This document shows positions 51,544 through 61,658 of a DNA stretch of 64,000 nt, one piece after another (within the stretch, counting starts at the first letter, position 1; every line of letters starts with the position of its first letter). The translations under genes were made by a program, and so were the position numbers. The DNA comes from an uncultured Lachnoclostridium sp. (GTDB lineage: Bacteria > Bacillota > Clostridia > Lachnospirales > Lachnospiraceae). The stretch covers positions 4,344 through 68,343 of the forward strand of contig CAOJBY010000020.1 in NCBI GenBank assembly GCA_948330435.1, written 5' to 3'. The notes beneath the pieces were generated by a model. It saw only the letters and a program-made list of their open reading frames with translations. It was not told the origin of the DNA and ran no database searches.

Positions 51544-52614
51544 TCAGGCTTTCGCCTGCTCTAAAAGCTGCTCCTGTTCATAATTCTTCTTATCCCATGC
51601 CCGAATGAAAGGAAGCCATATGACAAAGGATACGATCTGGGCCACCACGCCCATAACACTTCCGGTCATCAAAAAGCCGCTGATAAAGAATGGCGTTGTC
51701 CATGGCACCATATAGTTGCACAGGGGGAACAGTCCAATGGCAGTTCCTATGTACTGGACTGTCATAACGGCTACCGGGGACAGCAGGAAAGGAACCAGAA
51801 GTACCGGATTTAATACGATAGGAAGTCCAAAAGTAACCGGTTCGTTGATATTAAAGATTCCAGGCCCAATGCCAATCTTTCCCACCTGCTTTAAAAGTTT
51901 TGATTTGGCAAAAAGAAGCATATAAACAACCACCGGAAGCGTACAGCCCGAACCTCCGATCCATACACCACTCTCATAGAACGGCATTGTTACAATGTGG
52001 CTTGCGGCAGAAGCAAGGTTTTCCTGCATATTGAGCAGCCAGATAGGCTCAAAGATGGGATATACAATAATGGAAGATCCATGAAGTCCCACTGCCCAAA
52101 GAGCCTGCTCGAAAACGGTACATAAGAGTGTTCCAATATAAGAAGAGTCCATGCCCCGAAGAGGTGCCGCAATAATCGCCGCCACAAAGGCAGGAAAGCT
52201 TTCCCACACTGTCAGGCTGAACAATCCCCGAATGACCAGAAACATTACAATAATCAGAATTCCCGGAATCAATGCGGTAAACTGTCTGGATATTGCAGGC
52301 GGTACGGATGCCGGAAGCTTGATTGTAATATTCTTCTGTACCAGAACACGATAAATTTCACCAACTATCAATGCAATCAGCAAGGCTGTAAAAAGATATT
52401 CCGCCGAAAAGTTGGATGCCACCCATGCTTCCACTACCCCGTCCGCCGTGTCAAAAGATCCTATAATATTGGTTATAAAAAAGCAGGACAGGGCGATAAC
52501 AGCAACGATGTTGTAGGTTGCATTCATGATAATACCCTCAAATGCATTCCAGTTTTCTCCAAACGTCCCTGCCATAAAGTCCAGATAGGGTTGAAACGGA
52601 AACTTCCAGATCAT
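51544..52614 (-). pseudogene. PTS cellobiose/lichenan-family EIIC, N-terminally truncated
   Basis: About 355 codons matching EIIC-CelB from FPFQPYLDFMAGTFGENWNAFEG to the C-terminus (GGSGCTLPVVVYMLLFA, GIFNINEPVTFGLPIVLNP, VPWTTPFF). The first ~65 residues, including the first helices, are missing; upstream the frame stays open into low-complexity sequence that overlaps the promoter of the next gene. EIIA and EIIB partners are absent. With the regulator remnant this is the debris of a beta-glucoside-type PTS locus. Confidence 0.75.
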
Positions 52615-52735
52615 TAAGAACAAGAAAACACATTTATGTTTGTAGAGTTTAAGAAAGAAATAACAGAAAAAGAAATAGTTGCTGAATATAAAGTTCCATG
52701 ATAGACTAACTACTACACAAGGAGAAAAGTAAATT

Positions 52736-53506
52736 ATGATTAAAGCGGTTTTTTTTGATATTGACGACACCTTATTCTCATATACCATTCAAGGGATCGC
52801 CCCCTCTTCCATGGAAGCACTGCGGCTCCTGAAAGAGCGAAATATCCTGCGTATCATTGCCACCGGACGACATGCAAATGAAGTTTGCGAGCTTCCTCTT
52901 AAGGAAATGGATATGGACGGCTATGTTCTTATGAATGGCCAGATCTGCTCTGATTCGAATATGATCCCTTTCTATGATAATCCCTTTTCCGGTGCTGCCC
53001 TGGAAGCCGTCCTGAAAATCTTTCAGGAAAAAAAGGTTCCTGCACTTTTGTGCTCTGCCAGACATTTTTATCTGAATACGTTTACAGACCGGGTAGCCAG
53101 GGTCCACTCTATTATGGAGCGTCCTGCCCCTGCAATCGGCACTTATCAGGGAGAAAAGATCTATCAGTTTACTGTTTATGCGTCTTATGAAGAGACGGAG
53201 TTTCTGAAAGAACAGATTCCTGACTGCCAGTTTCTTCACTGGAATTCTCTTATGACCGATGTTATTCCATTAAACAGCGGAAAAATGACAGGCATCCGCA
53301 AAATGCTGGAACATATCCAATGCAACCCTGAGGAAATCATGGCCTTTGGAGACGGACAAAATGATGCCGACATGCTAAAATTCGCAGGGATAGGTGTAGC
53401 TATGGGTAAGAGCCATCCCCTGGCTTTGAAGCATGCCGACTTTGTCACAAAAGATATTGATGATGACGGAATCTATTATGCACTTAAGCATTTGGGTATT
53501 TTATAA
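52736..53506 (+). CDS. HAD-superfamily Cof-type sugar phosphatase (second copy)
   Basis: 256 residues. FFDIDDTLFS, IIATGRH, and MAFGDGQNDADML. Motif I is DIDDT instead of DIDGT, a tolerated change. Paralogue of 37095-37865 with conserved length and ends. Next to PTS debris on the opposite strand, so it probably served that locus. CAAGGAG precedes ATG 52736. Confidence 0.88.
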   Translation: MIKAVFFDIDDTLFSYTIQGIAPSSMEALRLLKERNILRIIATGRHANEVCELPLKEMDMDGYVLMNGQICSDSNMIPFYDNPFSGAALEAVLKIFQEKKVPALLCSARHFYLNTFTDRVARVHSIMERPAPAIGTYQGEKIYQFTVYASYEETEFLKEQIPDCQFLHWNSLMTDVIPLNSGKMTGIRKMLEHIQCNPEEIMAFGDGQNDADMLKFAGIGVAMGKSHPLALKHADFVTKDIDDDGIYYALKHLGIL

Positions 53507-53516
53507 TTACCAGTCT

Positions 53517-54542
53517 TTAAAGCAATGCCAAAAAATTCTCTACATTCTCCTGCTTTGTGGCCCAGCTTGTAGCAAGGCGGACTACCGTATGCTCCGGATC
53601 CGGTTTCTCCCAGAAGCCCATAGCCACTTCTTTTTGCAATGCCTGATACTTCTCATTATTAAGAAGCACAAATTGCTGATTGGTAGGAGATTCCAAATAG
53701 AACGTATATCCTTTTTGAAGCAGACCCTCTTTCAAAAGTTCCGCCATGTCTATGGCATGACGGCTTATTTTAAAATACAACTCATCTGTAAACAGGGTGT
53801 CAAACTGAACTCCCAAAAGCCGTCCCTTTGCCAGTAGTGCCCCATGCTGCTTCACTACAGCAAGAAAATGCCCGGGCATATTTTTCTTTGTAAACACAAG
53901 GGCTTCTCCGCACAAAGCTCCCACCTTGGTTCCGCCAATATAAAAGGCATCACAGTATTTTGCAATCATGGGAAGCGTTACGTCCGTATTCCGGCTCATA
54001 AGTCCATAGCCCAGACGGGCACCGTCCAGATAAAGAGGGAGTTCATAGCTTCGGCATATAGCTGCAAGTTCTTCCAGTTCCGCTTTCGTATAGAGGGTCC
54101 CATATTCCGTAGGATGGGAAATATACACCATTCCCGGAAATACCATATGCTCATGGTTCTCATCCTGCCAAAAATTCTCCAATAATGCTTTCAATTCATT
54201 TCCAAAGATTTTTCCCTGGTGTTCCGGAAGTTCCAGTACCTTATGGCCGTGATATTCGATGGCCCCCGCCTCATGAGTACTCACATGCCCTGTCTTTGCC
54301 GCCACAACTCCTTCATATGATTTTAGGAAAGCATCAATGGCAACCGTGTTGGTTTGTGTTCCACCTACCAAAAAGAAAATCTCAGCCTCAGGACACTCAC
54401 AGGCTTCTTGTATCTTTTCCTTTGCCCTCTGACAATAAGCATCCTGCCCATAGCCACTCAACTGCTCCAGATTCGTCTCCGCCAGACGCTGTAGAATCTG
54501 CTCATGAGCACCCTCCACATAATCACTTTCAAATGATAACAT
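53517..54542 (-). CDS. low-specificity L-threonine aldolase-type PLP enzyme
   Basis: 341 residues, fold-type I. PLP lysine in YIGGTKVGALCGEA; HVSTHEAGAIEYHGHKV and LYLDGARLGYGL (Asp and Arg contacts) are typical of LtaE. Cleaves L-threonine or allo-threonine to glycine and acetaldehyde. ATG 54542 chosen over 54545 for spacing to AGGAGG. Downstream of the MBL gene in a two-gene unit. Confidence 0.88.
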   Translation of the reverse strand: MLSFESDYVEGAHEQILQRLAETNLEQLSGYGQDAYCQRAKEKIQEACECPEAEIFFLVGGTQTNTVAIDAFLKSYEGVVAAKTGHVSTHEAGAIEYHGHKVLELPEHQGKIFGNELKALLENFWQDENHEHMVFPGMVYISHPTEYGTLYTKAELEELAAICRSYELPLYLDGARLGYGLMSRNTDVTLPMIAKYCDAFYIGGTKVGALCGEALVFTKKNMPGHFLAVVKQHGALLAKGRLLGVQFDTLFTDELYFKISRHAIDMAELLKEGLLQKGYTFYLESPTNQQFVLLNNEKYQALQKEVAMGFWEKPDPEHTVVRLATSWATKQENVENFLALL

Positions 54543-54558
54543 CATGTCCTCCTTCGGA

Positions 54559-55371
54559 TTATAATTCTATTTCCATCCCGGTATAGATTTGCTCTGCACA
54601 GTCCCCCAATTCTTCTTTTAATATATCAAATGCACGTTCTCCTGTACAGTGTCCCGTGTAAATCTTTTGGATTCCGGTTTTTTTGATACGTTCCGCCAAA
54701 GCCCGTACCTCTCCCCGGGAGGATTTGTAGAGATGAAATCCTCCCAGCATGGCATATAATTGTTTTTTCGGAAATGCGGCCTCAATCTCCCGTATGATAT
54801 TGTCTGCCCCTCCATGAGAGCAGCTACTGAAGATTACAAGCCCTTTCTCCGTGTCAAAAACCAGGCTTTGCTCATGAGAAAAGGAATCCGGCCAGAATTT
54901 TCTTCCCTCTTTTACATACAGATTCACCCCTTTTGCAATCTCTTCCAAACCTTGGGTCGTGTGAGGAATCAAAGTAATTCCCGGGAGAATCTCATGTTTT
55001 CCTGAAACATATTTTATCCGATCTCTGTAGGTTTTTAAGAAGCCCCTGTGAATACCTATGTACTTGTGAAAGCACCATTTTTTTCCATAGCAGTTCTCCT
55101 TTGTTCCCTCTCTTAGGTAAAAAACCGCATGGGGATTACATGTGAAAAACTCACCCATGCCATCTGCGTGATCGTAATGGGCATGAGAGAGCACACCAAA
55201 GTCTACCTGACCTAGAGGAATTCCCATTGAATCTGCATTTTTCAGAAAACGCCCGGAGGCTCCTGTATCCAGCAGGATTTTGTTTGGTCCATACTCTATA
55301 AAGACAGACAAGCCCCATTCAGGGGAAAGATTGTTTCTTGTCAGGTTGTCTACTAAAATTGTTGCTTGCAT
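54559..55371 (-). CDS. metallo-beta-lactamase-fold hydrolase
   Basis: 270 residues. Zinc motif LSHAHYDHADGMG, later GGFHLY and YTGHCTGERAF. This subgroup is close to the 'dihydropterin phosphate synthase-like' MBL proteins of anaerobes; reaction unknown. Starts the two-gene unit with the threonine aldolase 14 bp downstream. GGAGAG before ATG 55371. Confidence 0.85.
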   Translation of the reverse strand: MQATILVDNLTRNNLSPEWGLSVFIEYGPNKILLDTGASGRFLKNADSMGIPLGQVDFGVLSHAHYDHADGMGEFFTCNPHAVFYLREGTKENCYGKKWCFHKYIGIHRGFLKTYRDRIKYVSGKHEILPGITLIPHTTQGLEEIAKGVNLYVKEGRKFWPDSFSHEQSLVFDTEKGLVIFSSCSHGGADNIIREIEAAFPKKQLYAMLGGFHLYKSSRGEVRALAERIKKTGIQKIYTGHCTGERAFDILKEELGDCAEQIYTGMEIEL

Positions 55372-55478
55372 ATGATCTCTCCTTTATCTATCGCCTTGAT
55401 TCTATGCTTAATCAGTATTCTCTACAGGGAAGCCGAGCATCAGAATAGTATTGTTTATAACAGCAGGTGTACTGACAT

Positions 55479-56123
55479 ATTTCGAGTCACTTCCTCCGTG
55501 TGGAGGATGACCCTTTCTTTACTCGGATAGAAACTTCGTCTGACAATTTCAATCCACATCCTCCGTGTGGAGGATGACCCTTTCTGTACAGGCTCTGCCA
55601 AGCCGAGTACAAAAATTTCAATCCACATCCTCCGTGTGGAGGATGACGCTCTGGTGTTTCTTTCAATTTCTCCGGAATAGGTATTTCAATCCACATCCTC
55701 CGTGTGGAGGATGACTCCGTTTCGATAGATTTCTGTCAGCAAATATATGTAATTTCAATCCACATCCTCCGTGTGGAGGATGACGAGACAATACACCGGC
55801 CAGAGCAGACATAGATAATTTCAATCCACATCCTCCGTGTGGAGGATGACTTTGAGGAAACCGGGCAATCCGTGACCGAAGCACAATTTCAATCCACATC
55901 CTCCGTGTGGAGGATGACCTCACACCACCATAGGGCTTGATATATGTATTGTAATTTCAATCCACATCCTCCGTGTGGAGGATGACAATCAGCAGGCCCA
56001 TCACAAAATCAACTCCCATGAGATTTCAATCCACATCCTCCGTGTGGAGGATGACTGAAAATGGGAGACAAACCCCAGTGAAGAGATATGATTTCAATCC
56101 ACATCCTCCGTGTGGAGGATGAC
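55479..56123 (-). CRISPR. type I-C CRISPR array: 10 repeats of 33 bp, 9 spacers
   Basis: Repeat (crRNA strand) begins GTCATCCTCC and ends GGATTGAAAT, with GTCATCCTCCACACGGAGGAT forming the hairpin, as in type I-C. Repeats start at 55479 (degenerate), 55546, 55615, 55683, 55752, 55818, 55886, 55954, 56023, 56091. Spacers are 33-36 bp. The degenerate repeat at the left (four changes) marks the trailer end, so the leader is at the right next to cas2 and the array is read on the minus strand. Confidence 0.98.
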
Positions 56124-56291
56124 AGCAAAAACAGCCAAAATATTATAATCTCAAACAAAATATCCAGCTATTTTCACAAAAACAATTAATCCTATTATTT
56201 ATTTCCTCCATTCCAAAGCTCAAATACACAAAATTCCGCATAAATCCAAGTGCGAATCCCCCACACTTTTTATGTTCACTTACAATCCGCA
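56124..56291 (-). promoter_or_regulatory. CRISPR leader region
   Basis: 168 bp of AT-rich DNA between cas2 and the first intact repeat, containing AATATTATAATC-type promoter-like strings near the array and no coding frame. Position defines it as the leader where new spacers enter. Confidence 0.7.
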
Positions 56292-56582
56292 CTAAAAAAT
56301 CAAAGGCCCATTCATATCCATGCTTTCTTTCACACCAATATGCTCCACTTTGTTTTTATAATTATTCCCCAGGTAATAAAAACGCAGGCTATCCTTTTTG
56401 ACATCAATAATTTCTTCCAGGATCGCTTTCACCTCTCTGCACTTAGCCGCATCCATCTCACATTCAAAAACAGAATTTTGAACTCTTTGCCCATAGTTCA
56501 CACATTGCTTCGCCACCCGGCGAAGCCGTTTTTTTCCTGCCTCCGTTTCCGTATTTACATCATAAGTAATAAGCACAAGCAT
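56292..56582 (-). CDS. cas2: CRISPR adaptation endoribonuclease-like Cas2
   Basis: 96 residues, full length. Starts LVLITYDVNTET with the strand-1 aspartate; QNSVFECEM and a short basic helix follow. Forms the integrase with Cas1. Last cas gene, adjacent to the leader. Confidence 0.95.
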   Translation of the reverse strand: MLVLITYDVNTETEAGKKRLRRVAKQCVNYGQRVQNSVFECEMDAAKCREVKAILEEIIDVKKDSLRFYYLGNNYKNKVEHIGVKESMDMNGPLIF

Positions 56583-56632
56583 TGCAATCCCCCTAAACTA
56601 ATTTTCCTGGCACACTGACGGCTCTTGATATC

Positions 56633-57664
56633 CTACTTCCACAAAAATGGCGGATATGCATCCAAATCCCCTCGCAAATAGCGAGCCAAAAGCAATGCCT
56701 GCGTGTAGGGCACCATCCCCCATTCCACCTTTTCCTCTAAAAACGGATGCTTTATTACCTCCTGTTTTCGCATCTGCCAGGCGGATAGCACATTCTTCCT
56801 TGTTTCCTCATCCATAATAACTGCTCCGTTTTCTTTCTGATAAAAACCGGAAACAGATACCATCCTCTTATTCACCAGGGATAAAACAAAACGATCTGCA
56901 AACACCGGTCTCAATTCCTCCATCAAATCCAGAGCAAGGGATGTCCTCCCCGGACGATCCGTATGCATAAATCCCACATAAGGGTCCAATCCCACTGTTT
57001 CCAATGCCGCCCCGCACATATGCAACAGCAGCGTATAAACAAAGGAAAGCAATGCATTGATTGCATCCAAAGGCGGCCGTCTGCTTCTCCCATGAAAGGA
57101 AAAATCCTCTTTCTGCTGCAAAATCAATTCATCAAATACGGAAAAATATAAACTTGCAGCCTCTCCTTCAATTCCCCGCAAAGTCTCAACGGAATCGCAC
57201 CTCTGCACAGAACTTAATGACATTTTCAATTGTCCGGAAACTCGTTTCAGTCTCTCCACATCCAAACGCATCCCGTGATCCCGTGTTGCACGCTCCAATA
57301 CCCATCTGGCATTAAATATCTTTCCTGTTATAAAGTTTTTTGCAATATCAAGGCTTATTTGCTTATCTTCCGAAATCAAATACTGCTTCTTTCTCAACAG
57401 CACATTTCCATGCTCTTCCCCTGAAACCCTGGCTAAAAAACGTCCGGATTGTGATAAGAAAGAAAGGGCTACATTTCTTTTTGCACAAGCCCCCATCAAA
57501 GCAGGACTCGCCCCTGTAAAACCAAATGTCACAATCGCATCCAGATTATGTAACGGCACTCTGCCTACTTCCTGCTTGTCAGACAGAACCACCACATTCT
57601 CCCCATCCAGAGACAGATACTTGTCCGCAGAAGTAATATAAAGTGTATTAAGCAGCTTCTTCAA
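56633..57664 (-). CDS. cas1: CRISPR integrase Cas1 (type I-C)
   Basis: 343 residues. Starts KKLLNTLYITSADKYLSLDGENV; metal-site Glu in RGIEGEAASLYF and His/Asp in VGFMHTDRPGRTSLALDLMEE. TTG 57664 is the start: its TG overlaps the cas4 stop (TTGA), giving the standard I-C length. Upstream frame extension is cas4 sequence. Confidence 0.95.
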   Translation of the reverse strand: MKKLLNTLYITSADKYLSLDGENVVVLSDKQEVGRVPLHNLDAIVTFGFTGASPALMGACAKRNVALSFLSQSGRFLARVSGEEHGNVLLRKKQYLISEDKQISLDIAKNFITGKIFNARWVLERATRDHGMRLDVERLKRVSGQLKMSLSSVQRCDSVETLRGIEGEAASLYFSVFDELILQQKEDFSFHGRSRRPPLDAINALLSFVYTLLLHMCGAALETVGLDPYVGFMHTDRPGRTSLALDLMEELRPVFADRFVLSLVNKRMVSVSGFYQKENGAVIMDEETRKNVLSAWQMRKQEVIKHPFLEEKVEWGMVPYTQALLLARYLRGDLDAYPPFLWK

Positions 57665-58350
57665 TCCTCGTTCTCCTCTTGTATCCGTTTGGAAATGTAT
57701 GCTTTCACAGATCGCTCTTTCATCAACTTCGGAAGACATAAATTCTTCAGCGAACATGCATTACAGGCTTTCGTCCGCTTCACTTTCGGCGTATATCTGC
57801 GTTCATAATAATGATGCATTTCCTCAAACGTATCTCTCACCCTTTGCCGGATTTCCTCACTCAATTCCACCTCAATCCGCCGCCGGATTTCTCCATAATA
57901 TAAGTATCCTTTCTCAATCTCACACTCCAGCATTTCCTCCAGACACATAGCCTGAGCCGCCATCTGGAGCACATCTGCTTCCTCTTCTTTTGGCTGTCCC
58001 TTTTTGTATTCCACCGGGTACACCAGGTACCTGCCATCTCTTTTGTGGAGGGAAATGCCTTTCGCATCATCCCTATGGAACTCAACAATGTCACAGACCC
58101 CGCTGATTCCAAGTGTGGGGGAAAATACGGGCATTCCCCTGGAAATGATAACATCCCGCCTTTTTTCTGCCGAATAACCGTCATGAGCCTTTTTATGAAA
58201 AATGTTTCCCTCCACCGTCCTTAAGTTCTCGTCCCACTGCTGTTCTATATGAATCAGTGCCCACTGTCTTCTGCAAAAAGAAAAATGCTGAATCCCGGAG
58301 AGCATCAGGTAGTCTTCCTCCGAGTATCTCTTTAGCTCTTTCGGATACAT
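57661..58350 (-). CDS. cas4: CRISPR-associated exonuclease Cas4
   Basis: 229 residues, RecB-like nuclease. Iron-sulfur cysteine near SFCRRQ and the C-terminal trio CNACSLKNLC; nuclease residues in HKKAHDG, GVCDIVEFH and YPVEYKKG. Selects prespacers with correct PAM. GGAGGGAG before ATG 58350, overlapping cas7 by 19 bp. Confidence 0.95.
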   Translation of the reverse strand: MYPKELKRYSEEDYLMLSGIQHFSFCRRQWALIHIEQQWDENLRTVEGNIFHKKAHDGYSAEKRRDVIISRGMPVFSPTLGISGVCDIVEFHRDDAKGISLHKRDGRYLVYPVEYKKGQPKEEEADVLQMAAQAMCLEEMLECEIEKGYLYYGEIRRRIEVELSEEIRQRVRDTFEEMHHYYERRYTPKVKRTKACNACSLKNLCLPKLMKERSVKAYISKRIQEENED

Positions 58351-59222
58351 GTAACTCCCTCCGGAATCTTTTCTTCACAAATCCGCACCTCATAATCTCC
58401 ATAGCACCTGGCCTGTACCTCCGCATTCTTTTTTTCCACCACTACGGAATCAAACAGCTTATAGGAGGGTGCATTCCCCAATTCCGAATCATGCTTAAAG
58501 ATAATCAATTCCCGGACAGCCATTTTCCCTCTGGCAGCCGAATGATCGTGCTCGAACATATTCAAAATCGCTTCCCATAAAAGCTCCAAATCCGTCTCGC
58601 TAAAGCCAGTCACCTTTCGTGCAAGATTTGCGGAAACAAACCCCTCCGCCCGGTATAAGCCGTAAGGAACAATCTCCTTTCTCCCCATCTCCGTCTTCTT
58701 TTTCTCCGCATCTTTCTCCGTTGTAATGGCAACTCTCGTGATTGTCAGGCTTTGGGGAACAATGGGATCTACGGATCTGGCAAAGCCAAGCTGTACCGGC
58801 CCCCGAACCTGGCCGCAGTTTAAGTTTGCTTTCACAAATGTAGTCATCACAGCTCCAAAAGTCCGAATATCAAAAAATCTGGAACACATAAAGTCCCGAA
58901 TCTTCACATCTAATGTAGGATCCTCTTTTTTCAATACAGGTATTTTTTTCTCATCTATCGACAGCTCCTCAAATGCCTGTGCGTCACTGGTATTTAAAGG
59001 GATTCCCTCTTTAATATAAATCCGATACCCCTCTTCTCCCTCTTTTACTGTCTCCACATAGTTGCGGATTTTCCGTTTCAGGCATACATCCGTCACAATA
59101 CCGTGCCCGGTATCCAGATCTACTCTGGGGGCATTGCCATTATCCGGATCTCCATTGGGATTTCCATTCTCCACATCAAATAAAACAACGAAATCGTAAC
59201 GGTTTTTGATTACTTCACTCAT
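58332..59222 (-). CDS. cas7c: type I-C Cascade backbone Cas7 (Csd2)
   Basis: 296 residues. Begins NRYDFVVLFDVENGNPNGDPDNGNAPR, typical of Csd2; RRM-type core with TFGAVMTTF and RGPVQLGFARSVDPI. Multiple copies coat the crRNA. Abuts cas8c. Confidence 0.95.
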   Translation of the reverse strand: MSEVIKNRYDFVVLFDVENGNPNGDPDNGNAPRVDLDTGHGIVTDVCLKRKIRNYVETVKEGEEGYRIYIKEGIPLNTSDAQAFEELSIDEKKIPVLKKEDPTLDVKIRDFMCSRFFDIRTFGAVMTTFVKANLNCGQVRGPVQLGFARSVDPIVPQSLTITRVAITTEKDAEKKKTEMGRKEIVPYGLYRAEGFVSANLARKVTGFSETDLELLWEAILNMFEHDHSAARGKMAVRELIIFKHDSELGNAPSYKLFDSVVVEKKNAEVQARCYGDYEVRICEEKIPEGVTCIRKS

Positions 59223-60944
59223 TTATGCTTCCTCCTGTTTTCTCTCATATCTTTTCTGTGTCTGGTGATAATATCCCAGCATAAATACCGCCTGTTCCTC
59301 CAGGCTTAGCTGTCTTGGAATATTCAATTCAAGCCTGCCCAGGATCTCCACCGTCTGCTGCTCCAGTTTCACTGCTAATCCGGGCTTGTCCCTCCGCAAT
59401 TTTTTCATATGGCTTTCTTTCAGTTTTAAAAGCTGTGCCATCACCAGTGCCGGTGTGCTGCACATACTGTTTAAATACTGATCTTTTATCGTCGTATTGA
59501 GGGCTCCCCCCGCAGATGTCTCCTGAATATTTTCTAATAGCGAAAACAGTCTTCCCAAAAGGTATGCCTGATCATTTGTTTCGGTGTTCAGTCCCACGCT
59601 CCACCCCTCCTTGTTTTTATATTTCACGCTGTTTTGACTTAAATATGCTTTTAATATTGCGGCCCTTTTCCAATTCAGATTGTGATCCGCCCGAATTCTC
59701 CGAATGGTACAGTATAACAATTCATCCGGGTATCTGGAATTTTTCAGAATGGACTGTAAGAGTGCCGCTGACAAAGGCGGAATCGTATCCTTTCCTCCCG
59801 GGGCTTTCATCTCCTCCAATATCATCCAGAAAGGCAGATACATACGTGTAACACGTTCCGGCAATACAATTTCCAGCCGCTTTTCATGAGCCTGTATATG
59901 CTCCAGCCATTCCCCAAATCTGTTTTTCAGGAAAAAACGAACCGACAGACGTGCAGCATTGGGAGAAAGTCCTAATATATAAAATGTCTGCTCCGGATCC
60001 ATTTCCTGCTCTTCCCATGCAATTCTCTCTCCTCTTACCAGTTTTTTCAATGCTTCTTGGATGTCTGTGTCCTGAATGGCCTTATCCTGGTTCAAAACAG
60101 CCATAAACAAATCCTGGTATGCATGTTCTCCCCCTTCTACCCATCCCGTTACCGTCACATCACCTGCTGTGAAAACTCTCTGCTTATCTGCGAGAAGATA
60201 ATTCAGAGCTGCTCCATAGGCTCTTGCCGCCGCTTCACTGGTTTGTGCATTGTTCCCACTCTCCATCCCATAGGAACAGAATGCATCTGCATTGAAAGAT
60301 ACCAGAGAAGCCCCGCTGGATTGTGCACCACGCACCCCTTTAATCAGGGGATGAAGCCTTGCAACCGGCTCTTTTTTGCCCGTAACCAGGCAGATTCCCG
60401 CTTCTCGCTCTTCCTGCCGGTTGATATGCTGCTCCCACATTTCTGCTATTTTCGCATCTTCCAATACCGGTGCGGCTCCATAATAGAAAACAAGGTTGGC
60501 TCCCTTTAACAGTTCCTCCAAATCCGGCTTTATCTGCTCATTTTCCATAGCTTTCTCCGGCTCCCATGTGAGGAAAAAATTCTTTACTGCCAATGCAGCT
60601 TTTGTATCCAACTCTTCCAGTAGATCCAGATGCAGCTTTTTAGAAGCCGCAAATCGCTCCCTTGCTTTCTCCGGCTTTCCCTCCGCATCCAATCCCAACA
60701 AGTATTTTCCGTTATCCCATAGAAAAAATGGCAGCGTTCCGCTTGTTCTGCTTGGATGTTGGGGCACTGTCATTGTACATATTCCGTTCTCATTTCCATT
60801 TTTCTTGGAAAGCAACTGCACAATTGCCCCATTTTCATCTAGCATGATGCCGTAAGAAACCTTTTCGTCCACCCATCCGGGTGCACTTATTTTTTTCTGC
60901 CGCACCAACTGTTGATACAACTGCACCAATTCATAAAAGATCAT
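59223..60944 (-). CDS. cas8c: type I-C Cascade large subunit Cas8c (Csd1)
   Basis: 573 residues, usual length. Csd1 features: GISY-type start (WVDEKVSYGIMLDENG), SFNADAFCSYGMESGNNAQTSEAA, and helical C-terminus with LGRLFSLLENIQ. Recognises PAM; in type I-C an internal translation product also supplies the small subunit Cas11c. Confidence 0.94.
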   Translation of the reverse strand: MIFYELVQLYQQLVRQKKISAPGWVDEKVSYGIMLDENGAIVQLLSKKNGNENGICTMTVPQHPSRTSGTLPFFLWDNGKYLLGLDAEGKPEKARERFAASKKLHLDLLEELDTKAALAVKNFFLTWEPEKAMENEQIKPDLEELLKGANLVFYYGAAPVLEDAKIAEMWEQHINRQEEREAGICLVTGKKEPVARLHPLIKGVRGAQSSGASLVSFNADAFCSYGMESGNNAQTSEAAARAYGAALNYLLADKQRVFTAGDVTVTGWVEGGEHAYQDLFMAVLNQDKAIQDTDIQEALKKLVRGERIAWEEQEMDPEQTFYILGLSPNAARLSVRFFLKNRFGEWLEHIQAHEKRLEIVLPERVTRMYLPFWMILEEMKAPGGKDTIPPLSAALLQSILKNSRYPDELLYCTIRRIRADHNLNWKRAAILKAYLSQNSVKYKNKEGWSVGLNTETNDQAYLLGRLFSLLENIQETSAGGALNTTIKDQYLNSMCSTPALVMAQLLKLKESHMKKLRRDKPGLAVKLEQQTVEILGRLELNIPRQLSLEEQAVFMLGYYHQTQKRYERKQEEA

Positions 60945-61621
60945 CTCAGCACCTCGCTCTCCCGCAGATTAAGAACTCCGTTTTTCAGCTTTGCTCTGAA
61001 AAATACGGGGCTGGCATCATAGACGACCGTGCCGTCTTTTAATCCTCTTGGAGCATATTCCATATGGTGCAGCATAATTCCCAAATCCTGCTCCTGTCCC
61101 TCGTATGAGGTAACAATCTCTCCGCCCTCCCACAAGCGGAATTTAACCGGAAATTCCCTGACGCCAAAATAGGGCTGATGGTAACATTGTCCCTTTCTGG
61201 CCCTCCGCTTTAATATGTCCTGAAACTTTCCCGCATTATCCGTCTGATTGGCTTCCGGTCCAATATCGAAATGGGCCTCAATCACATAGTGGACATTTTT
61301 CAGCACCGTTGCCGCACGCTGTACAATTTCGGCTTTTGTATTCAGGCAGAGTGTTTCCAACTCTCCCTTTTTGATGGCCGACTTAATTCCGGAACCTCCT
61401 ATTTTTGATTTTACTTCATTTCTCCTTATACTGGTAAATTGTATGGGACTCAACACATAGATTTTATCTATCTGATAATGCAGTCCCGGATGCCAGAAAA
61501 TAGCTTCCAATATACCCACAGCCGCCCCCGGCGTTATGATATCATAGGTATATCTCTCCGTTTTCAGTTCCGGTCTCGTGTAGCACGCATAGTCGCCCCA
61601 TACCTCCAACCTTATGGACAT
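60941..61621 (-). CDS. cas5c: type I-C crRNA endonuclease Cas5c (Csd5-type)
   Basis: 226 residues. Starts SIRLEVWGDYACYTRPELKTERYTYD; contains PIQFTSIRRNEV and YFGVREFPVKF. In type I-C Cas5 replaces Cas6 and cuts pre-crRNA. Overlaps cas8c by 4 bp. Confidence 0.94.
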   Translation of the reverse strand: MSIRLEVWGDYACYTRPELKTERYTYDIITPGAAVGILEAIFWHPGLHYQIDKIYVLSPIQFTSIRRNEVKSKIGGSGIKSAIKKGELETLCLNTKAEIVQRAATVLKNVHYVIEAHFDIGPEANQTDNAGKFQDILKRRARKGQCYHQPYFGVREFPVKFRLWEGGEIVTSYEGQEQDLGIMLHHMEYAPRGLKDGTVVYDASPVFFRAKLKNGVLNLRESEVLR

Positions 61622-61658
61622 ACATCTTTCCCCTCCTTTCCTTTTTCCCTTGTGTCAT

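Noticed and set aside
52615..52788. N-terminal part of the EIIC frame upstream of 52614
   Set aside because: Low-complexity hydrophobic translation with no EIIC match that overlaps the promoter and start of the HAD gene; considered fortuitous open frame.
55399..55446. Hairpin ATTCTATGCT / AGCATCAGAAT as array terminator
   Set aside because: No U run on the array's transcribed strand and a long loop; too weak to call.
55487..55923. Two open frames encoding repeated SHPPHGGCGLK peptides
   Set aside because: They are translations of the CRISPR repeats; spacing and sequence are explained by the array.
57665..57757. Upstream extension of cas1 to 57757
   Set aside because: Those codons are cas4 sequence in another frame; the TTG overlap start gives the standard 343-residue Cas1.
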